This document shows, piece by piece, positions 5,524 through 9,768 of a stretch of DNA of 9,768 bases. The notes beneath the pieces were generated by a model. The model worked only from the letters and a program-made list of their open reading frames with translations, made no database searches and was not told the origin of the DNA. The stretch lies in NCBI GenBank assembly GCA_009787135.1, contig WRGP01000183.1, positions 1 through 9,768 of the forward strand, read 5' to 3'. Within the stretch, counting starts at the first letter, position 1. Every line of letters starts with the position of its first letter. Made by a program: the position numbers and the translations under genes. Source of the stretch: Bacillota bacterium (GTDB lineage: Bacteria; Bacillota; Clostridia; Christensenellales; Aristaeellaceae).

Positions 5524-6525
5524 ATGGGGCTGCGCGCACAAAAGACGAATAAGCTTGGCCCTGCGGGCATGAATCTGAGAAAATCAGGGCTCGATTCGCT
5601 CTTTAAAAAGCGAGGCGTTCGCGTGCAGTCCCCGCGTATCCGCTCCACGGCGGGTACGGAGCATAACAGAGAAAATCAAAGGCCGCTTGGCGGAAGGATA
5701 AGGCTCATCCTTTGCGTTCTGTTTGGCGCTGTCTTTTTGCTCGCCCTCACGCTTGGCATTGTGGATACGTTTACGGCGCGAAATCTGATGCTTATGGGCG
5801 TGGCCTGTCTGGTGGTCGTTCCAAACGCCGTCCCATTTTGGAGAGGCAGGCTGCAAAAGCGTCAAAGGGCTAAAAGCAGATCGATTGACAAGTATATACC
5901 GCAAAGAATCGGCGATATGGAGCTGACGAATACCGTTATGGGCGTGGAGGTGGCCGGCATGCGTTACGCGGAGGTGAAAGCGGAGCGGCTGCGCTTGGGC
6001 GACCGTGTCGATATCATGCCCGAGCCAGATAACCCGAATGATCCCATGGCCATGCGGCTTTCCGTCATTGGCGCGCATCTGGGGTATATCCTTCGCGGGG
6101 AGATGCAGGCATTGCTTGGCGAATGGTTCCGAAAAGGGTGGAAAGCGCGGGCCTATGTTTCCGATGTGGACGCGCAGGCGCAAAAGGTTCAAGTTTGCCT
6201 TGCTTTTTATACGCCCGCCAAATACGAATTGCTTCGCAAGTCCGGCGCGCGGAGCAGGGTTTTCCGGCTTGCCGAGGAGGGGGGCAGAAAGGTGAAAATC
6301 GCGATCGACGGCTGTTACTGCGGCGAGGAAGTGTCTGTGGATATTGATTATGAAAAGGATAAGCATTTGGTGTACGCGGGCGGCCCTATCGGCAGCCTTT
6401 CCCCGTCGAGCCTGAGCTTTATTGACGGCCTTGACGACTACCTGATCTTCGTGGAGGATAAAGAGACGGCGGAAAACGGCAGGACCGTCGTCAAGGTACG
6501 GGTCTTTGATGTGGGCGCGCCATAA
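5524..6525 (+). CDS. Two-helix membrane protein with a HIRAN-like domain
   Basis: 333 residues. A basic N-terminal tail (1-55) is followed by two hydrophobic helices (about 60-80 and 86-104) joined by a short loop. A basic stretch comes next (RLQKRQRAKSR), then a HIRAN-like domain at about 137-215, and a C-terminal region (220-333) I do not recognise. The HIRAN pattern is clear: GVEVAGMRY, RLRLGD.V.I, EPDNPNDPMAM and HLGYI. HIRAN domains are known in the Rad5/HLTF helicases, where they bind DNA 3' ends, and in small stand-alone bacterial proteins. A membrane-tethered form is unusual. The helical hairpin places both soluble ends on the same side, probably the cytoplasm. GGAG lies only two bases before ATG 5524, which is tight. 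A downstream in-frame ATG at 5569 would remove 15 tail residues. The gene has its own promoter and no clear terminator. Its function is unknown. Confidence 0.75.
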   Translation: MGLRAQKTNKLGPAGMNLRKSGLDSLFKKRGVRVQSPRIRSTAGTEHNRENQRPLGGRIRLILCVLFGAVFLLALTLGIVDTFTARNLMLMGVACLVVVPNAVPFWRGRLQKRQRAKSRSIDKYIPQRIGDMELTNTVMGVEVAGMRYAEVKAERLRLGDRVDIMPEPDNPNDPMAMRLSVIGAHLGYILRGEMQALLGEWFRKGWKARAYVSDVDAQAQKVQVCLAFYTPAKYELLRKSGARSRVFRLAEEGGRKVKIAIDGCYCGEEVSVDIDYEKDKHLVYAGGPIGSLSPSSLSFIDGLDDYLIFVEDKETAENGRTVVKVRVFDVGAP

Positions 6526-6575
6526 ACCGCGTTCACGCGGCTGCGTGGAAGGAATAACGTCATCTTGCGGCCCCC

Positions 6576-6604
6576 TTGCGCTTCTACCTAAAAAAGGATA
6601 CAAT
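6576..6604 (+). promoter_or_regulatory. Probable promoter of the frr operon
   Basis: -10 TACAAT (6599-6604) with a weak -35 TTGCGC (6576-6581) at 17-base spacing, 40 bases before the frr start. The -10 box is good. The -35 matches only the TTG part, so a modest constitutive promoter is likely. Confidence 0.5.
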
Positions 6605-6644
6605 ACATGTAAATCAAAACGCAGGATAGAATAGGAGTGAGACG

Positions 6645-7202
6645 ATGCAAGATAAGGTCATTGAAACCGCCAGGGAGAAAATGGCGAAAACCGCCTCCAT
6701 GCTCAAGAAAGAGCTTGGTTCCCTGCGCGCGGGCCGGGCGAACCCGCAACTGCTGGACCGCATCACCGTGGATTACTACGGCACCCCGACGCCATTGCCG
6801 CAGATGGCGAACATTTCCGCGCCCGAGGCAAGGCAGCTTGTCATCTCGCTGTGGGATCCGAAGATGATCCCGCTGGTGGAAAAAGAGATCCTGAAATCAG
6901 ACCTGGGCATGACGCCCATGAACGACGGCAAGACGATCCGCCTGATAGTGCCAGAGCTCAATGAGGAGCGCCGCAAGGAGCTGACAAGGATCGTGCGCAA
7001 GGGCTGCGAGGAATCAAAGGTCGCCGTTCGCGCCATCCGGAGGGACGCCGTGGAGCAGATCAAGAAGATGCAAAAGAGCTCGGAAATCACCGAGGACGAC
7101 CAGGAGGACGCGGAGAAAGACATTCAAAAAATCCACGACGACGCGATCAAGGAGCTTGATAAGATCGCGGCGGAAAAGGAAAAGGAGATCATGTCCGTTT
7201 GA
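6645..7202 (+). CDS. frr: Ribosome recycling factor
   Basis: 185 residues, the normal family length. With EF-G it splits the post-termination ribosome so that subunits can be reused; it acts in the cytosol. Recognisable family segments in order are SLRAGRANPQLLDRITVDYYG, TPTPLPQMANIS, DPKMIPLVEKEI, SDLGMTPMNDGKTIRLIVP, LNEERRKEL and a long C-terminal helix (EDAEKDIQKIHDDAIKELDK). The start follows an ideal site, AGGAGTG, with 7 bases from GGAG to the ATG. It opens the operon. In most Firmicutes pyrH lies just upstream, but here the HIRAN gene does, and frr has its own promoter. Its stop TGA shares bases with the TTG start of the next gene. Confidence 0.97.
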   Translation: MQDKVIETAREKMAKTASMLKKELGSLRAGRANPQLLDRITVDYYGTPTPLPQMANISAPEARQLVISLWDPKMIPLVEKEILKSDLGMTPMNDGKTIRLIVPELNEERRKELTRIVRKGCEESKVAVRAIRRDAVEQIKKMQKSSEITEDDQEDAEKDIQKIHDDAIKELDKIAAEKEKEIMSV

Positions 7203-7396
7203 CAAAGTCACTGCTGGGGCGTCCGCTGGAGGAGGCGCTCCGTCAAATGCGAAGCCAGGGCGTGGAGCCGGCAGTCGTCATTTCACGCGCGCCGCGCCGG
7301 CCGGAAGGGGTGGGCAGCCTTCGCGTTGTCCGCGTGCGGGCGGAAGGGCGCGAATTGACCGCCTGCGCTTTTCTGGATAAGGTTGAGAAGCCTTGA
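7199..7396 (+). CDS. Small protein of unknown function between frr and uppS
   Basis: 65 residues, unrecognised. It begins LLGRPLEEALRQMRSQGVEP, which recalls the first helix and turn of PASTA-like repeats. Two strand-like segments follow (AVVISRAP and GSLRVVRVRAEGRELTACAF), giving a compact alpha/beta fold. It has one cysteine and no signal or membrane segment. The start is a TTG at 7199-7201 within the frr stop (TTGA), with GGAG at 7184-7187. Its own stop overlaps the uppS start in the same way, so it is translationally locked into the operon. That arrangement, with G/C-rich third positions like its neighbours, argues that it is a real expressed gene. A role in translation or envelope synthesis is only guilt by association. 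Confidence 0.7.
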   Translation: MTKSLLGRPLEEALRQMRSQGVEPAVVISRAPRRPEGVGSLRVVRVRAEGRELTACAFLDKVEKP

Positions 7397-8118
7397 AGCC
7401 GTGGGAAAAGCCCAGGAGACTGCCGCTCCACGTCGCGATCATCATGGACGGCAACGGGCGCTGGGCGAAGAAAAGAGGGCTCGGCCGGGCGTTGGGCCAC
7501 CGAAAGGGCGTGGAAACGCTCCGCGCGGTGGTGCGCGAGAGCAGTGAGCTTGGCATTGGGGTGTTGTCGCTGTACGCGTTTTCTACGGAGAACTGGTCGC
7601 GATCCGCGGAGGAAGTGGGCGCGCTCATGGGCCTTTTGCTCGAGTTCTTCGCCAAGGAAATCGACGCGCTGCACGCGAACCGCGTGCGCGTCCGCATTTT
7701 AGGGGACGTGGAAGGCCTGCCGGGGCCGCAGCGGGACGCGGCCCTGGCCGCGATGGCGCGCACGGCCGAGAATGCCGGCCTTCAGCTCAATATCGCGCTG
7801 AACTATGGCGGCCGTGACGAGCTGGTGCGCGCCATGCGAAGGCTTATGCGCGCCGGCCTCGCGCCTGAACAAGTCAATGAAAAGGCGCTCGCGGACGCGC
7901 TGGATACGGCCGGCCAGCCTGATGTGGACTTGATGATCCGGCCCGGCGGGGAGATGCGCCTGAGTAACTTTTTGCTCTTTCAGTCGGCGTACGCGGAATT
8001 TTTGTTCCCCGGTACGCTCTGGCCTGATTTTGACGTGGACGCGTATCACCATGCGCTGGACGCGTACGCGGCGCGGGAAAGGCGCCTTGGCGGACGGAAA
8101 GAACACGGGGGAGAGTGA
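7393..8118 (+). CDS. uppS: Isoprenyl transferase (undecaprenyl diphosphate synthase)
   Basis: 241 residues, normal for cis-prenyltransferases. It adds isopentenyl units to farnesyl diphosphate to make the C55 carrier for peptidoglycan and wall polymers, at the membrane surface. Visible motifs are HVAIIMDGNGRWA with the catalytic Asp19, GHRKG, SLYAFSTENWSRS, LNYGGRDEL, and the diphosphate-binding end MIRPGGEMRLSNFLLFQSAY with FLFP. Where many relatives have RTSGE or RTGGE, this one has RPGGE; the key Arg and Glu remain. The start is a TTG at 7393-7395 overlapping the TGA of the previous gene, and no ATG lies between it and the catalytic motif. Only a weak AAGG site precedes it, so translation probably depends on coupling. 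cdsA begins one base after its stop. Confidence 0.96.
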   Translation: MKPWEKPRRLPLHVAIIMDGNGRWAKKRGLGRALGHRKGVETLRAVVRESSELGIGVLSLYAFSTENWSRSAEEVGALMGLLLEFFAKEIDALHANRVRVRILGDVEGLPGPQRDAALAAMARTAENAGLQLNIALNYGGRDELVRAMRRLMRAGLAPEQVNEKALADALDTAGQPDVDLMIRPGGEMRLSNFLLFQSAYAEFLFPGTLWPDFDVDAYHHALDAYAARERRLGGRKEHGGE

Positions 8119-8119
8119 C

Positions 8120-8926
8120 ATGCTGCAAAGGATCGTTACGGGCGTGGTAAGCGCGGCGTTGCTGATGCTTGTGATGTTTTTTCGCGGATGGGTGATTGAT
8201 ATCGCGATCGTGTTGGTGACAATGCTTGGCTGCCATGAAATGCATAAGGCGTTCCTTCAAGCGGGGCTGCATCCGGCCCGAGGCACGGTGTTTGGCATGG
8301 CCTTGCTCATGCTGCCCCTCTATCAGCTTGTGGGCATCGTGGGGATCTATCTGCTGGGCTGCTCGGCCACGCTGATCATTATCCTGCAAATCTCGCTTCG
8401 CAAACAACCGCGCTGGGTGGACGCGGCGGCGTCACTCAGCGTGCTGGTGTGCGTGCCGGTTCCGCTGTCAATGCTCTATCCCATCCTTCGCATTCAGCCG
8501 GATATGCTGGGCGCGGTGTTTGTCTTTTTGGTGTTTGCCATCGCGCTCCTGGGGGATACCTTCGCCTATTTCGTTGGGGTGACGCTTGGCAAGCATCCAA
8601 TGGCTCCCGAGGTATCGCCCAAGAAGACATGGGAGGGTGCGGCCGCGGGCCTTCTGGGCAGCGTGGCCGGCGCGGTGGTCGTGGGCATGAGCGGCGTGGC
8701 GCTCACGCCCATGCCGCCGCTGTGGCATTTTCTCGTGCTGGGCCTGGTGGGCGGAACGGCGGGCCAGCTGGGCGATTTGTCCGCGTCGCTTATGAAACGG
8801 TTTTGCGGTATTAAAGACTTTGGGACCATGTTCCCCGGCCATGGCGGCATGATGGATCGCTTTGACAGCATCATCTTCGTATCCTATGTGCTCTTTGGCT
8901 ACTGCATGGTGGCCAAGCTGTTTTAA
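8120..8926 (+). CDS. cdsA: Phosphatidate cytidylyltransferase (CDP-diacylglycerol synthase)
   Basis: 268 residues, multi-pass membrane protein. It makes CDP-diacylglycerol from CTP and phosphatidic acid, the branch point for bacterial phospholipids. The full family signature is at about 223-249: SLMKR, four residues, KD, then PGHGGMMDRFD. Upstream is the second conserved block LLGDTFAYFVG (around 146) with KHPMAPEVSPKKTWEG. Hydrophobic segments fill most of the rest. A longer reading from 8030 exists, but its extra 30 residues are Arg/Thr-rich shadow of uppS. The start at 8120 follows GGGGGAG at 8107-8113 and begins MLQRIVTG, typical for the family. One base separates it from the uppS stop. 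Confidence 0.96.
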   Translation: MLQRIVTGVVSAALLMLVMFFRGWVIDIAIVLVTMLGCHEMHKAFLQAGLHPARGTVFGMALLMLPLYQLVGIVGIYLLGCSATLIIILQISLRKQPRWVDAAASLSVLVCVPVPLSMLYPILRIQPDMLGAVFVFLVFAIALLGDTFAYFVGVTLGKHPMAPEVSPKKTWEGAAAGLLGSVAGAVVVGMSGVALTPMPPLWHFLVLGLVGGTAGQLGDLSASLMKRFCGIKDFGTMFPGHGGMMDRFDSIIFVSYVLFGYCMVAKLF

Positions 8927-8930
8927 TAAA

Positions 8931-9768
8931 ATGATGCGCTCCATCGCGGTTCTGGGTTCCACAGGCTCCATTGGCACGCAGGCGCTCTCCGTGGCGTCAC
9001 GCCACGCGGAGCGCTTCCGTGTTGTGGCGCTGACAGCGCGTGCGGACGCGGAAAAGCTGTTCGCGCAGGTGAGGCAATTCAGGCCTTTGATGGCCGGTCT
9101 GGTCGCTAGGCCAAAGGAAATACCGGAGGATGTTCGCTTTTGCGAATGGGTGTTTGGCGAAGCGTGTTTGCGGGCGGCGGCGACGCTGGGCGCGGCGGAC
9201 GATATATTGGTATCCGTGGTGGGCGCCTCGGGTCTTGCGGCTGTGCTGGACGCGCTCACCGCCGGAAAGCGGGTGCTGCTGGCGAACAAAGAAGCGCTGG
9301 TGGCGGGCGGTCCGCTCGTGATGGAGGCCGCGCGCCGCGCGGGGCAGCCCATCCTGCCTGTGGACAGCGAGCATAGCGCCATCTTCCAATGCCTGCGGGC
9401 GGCGGGCGCGAACGCTCCGGAAAAGCTGATCCTCACCGCGTCCGGCGGCCCGTTCCGCACGTGGCGGGCCGGGGACATCGAAAGCGCGACGGCAGAGCAG
9501 GCGCTCCGCCATCCGAACTGGTCCATGGGGCGCAAGATCACTGTGGATTCCGCGTCCATGATGAACAAGGCGCTGGAGGTGATCGAGGCGCGCTGGCTCT
9601 TTGGCGTCGCGCCGGAGAAGATCAGCGTGCTGATCCACCCGCAGAGCGTCGTCCATTCCATGGTGGAGTTTCAGGATGGGGCGGTGCTCGCGCAGCTTGG
9701 CACGCCCGACATGCGCCTGCCGATCCTCTACGCGATGGCCTATCCGGAGCGGCTCGCAACGGGCGGGG
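8931..9768 (+). CDS. dxr: 1-deoxy-D-xylulose 5-phosphate reductoisomerase, N-terminal part
   Basis: The first 279 residues of an enzyme usually 380-400 long; the rest lies beyond the right edge. It converts DXP to MEP with NADPH and a divalent metal, the first committed step of the MEP isoprenoid route. Motifs: the NADPH site GSTGSIG (9-15), LANKEALVAGG (around 117), the metal site PVDSEHSAIFQ (Asp145, Glu147), TASGGPFR, HPNWSMGRKITVDSAS (from 194), MNKALEVIEA (Glu216 as third metal ligand), and HPQSVVHSMVEF. Two ATGs in tandem (8931 and 8934) are possible starts, four bases after the cdsA stop. The ribosome site is poor, so coupled translation is likely. Isoprenoid precursors from this pathway feed uppS in the same operon. 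Confidence 0.96.
   Translation, partial: MMRSIAVLGSTGSIGTQALSVASRHAERFRVVALTARADAEKLFAQVRQFRPLMAGLVARPKEIPEDVRFCEWVFGEACLRAAATLGAADDILVSVVGASGLAAVLDALTAGKRVLLANKEALVAGGPLVMEAARRAGQPILPVDSEHSAIFQCLRAAGANAPEKLILTASGGPFRTWRAGDIESATAEQALRHPNWSMGRKITVDSASMMNKALEVIEARWLFGVAPEKISVLIHPQSVVHSMVEFQDGAVLAQLGTPDMRLPILYAMAYPERLATGG

Noticed and set aside
5486..5556. Direct repeat CGAATAAGCTT at 5486-5496 and 5546-5556
   Set aside because: Eleven bases across a start codon, with no dyad or spacing that suggests a binding site; probably chance.
6527..6540. Small hairpin CCGCG-TTCA-CGCGG after the HIRAN gene
   Set aside because: A five-pair stem with no T-run after it; too weak to call a terminator.
5584..6603. 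Minus-strand ORF of 339 codons
   Set aside because: Antisense to the HIRAN protein gene. The plus frame has membrane helices, domain motifs and a promoter; the minus frame has none.
8468..9661. Minus-strand ORF of 397 codons
   Set aside because: It crosses the cdsA/dxr boundary antisense to both and is Ser/Ala/Arg-rich, a typical high-GC shadow frame.
1..9768. CRISPR array, insertion sequence, tRNA or riboswitch
   Set aside because: I saw no spaced short repeats, transposase motifs with terminal inverted repeats, cloverleaf or known aptamer core. The only large repeat is the two-copy NlpE-like unit.

Overview
The window reads as a moderately GC-rich chromosome of a Firmicutes/Clostridia-type bacterium. 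The strongest evidence is the right-hand gene run frr, uppS, cdsA, dxr, the classic Firmicutes order. The left-hand mglB-mglA sugar-uptake genes fit as well. I cannot name a genus.

Layout. (1) Positions 1-2573, minus strand: an Mgl-type galactose/glucose ABC importer. The binding protein mglB has a good promoter. It is followed by a gap of about 190 bases holding two hairpins, then the ATPase mglA, which runs off the left edge. (2) Positions about 2581-5400: a patchwork of small, duplicated or decaying genes. These are an HMA-type metal-binding protein lacking the first cysteine of its CxxC motif, the frameshifted C-terminal remnant of what looks like a GH38 alpha-mannosidase, a two-repeat EamA transporter, an unrecognised minus-strand ORF, a secreted cysteine-free protein made of two almost identical NlpE-like domains, a strong hairpin terminator, and a minus-strand coding remnant. 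(3) Positions 5425-6525: a gene with its own promoter encoding an unusual two-helix membrane protein carrying a HIRAN-like domain. (4) Positions 6576-9768, plus strand: a housekeeping operon with frr (ribosome recycling), a 65-residue protein of unknown role, uppS (C55 lipid carrier), cdsA (CDP-diacylglycerol) and the start of dxr (MEP pathway). It joins translation to isoprenoid, cell-wall carrier and phospholipid synthesis. The first three genes are stitched together by two identical 4-base TTGA stop/start overlaps.

How the genes work together: MglB captures hexose outside the cell and MglA powers its import, with the permease presumably beyond the left edge. In the right operon, dxr feeds isoprenoid precursors to uppS, whose product carries cell-wall precursors, while cdsA supplies phospholipid headgroup activation. 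The middle region shows no single pathway. Its most notable products are the duplicated NlpE-like protein and the membrane HIRAN protein. I found no RNA gene, CRISPR array, insertion sequence or complete new defence system.
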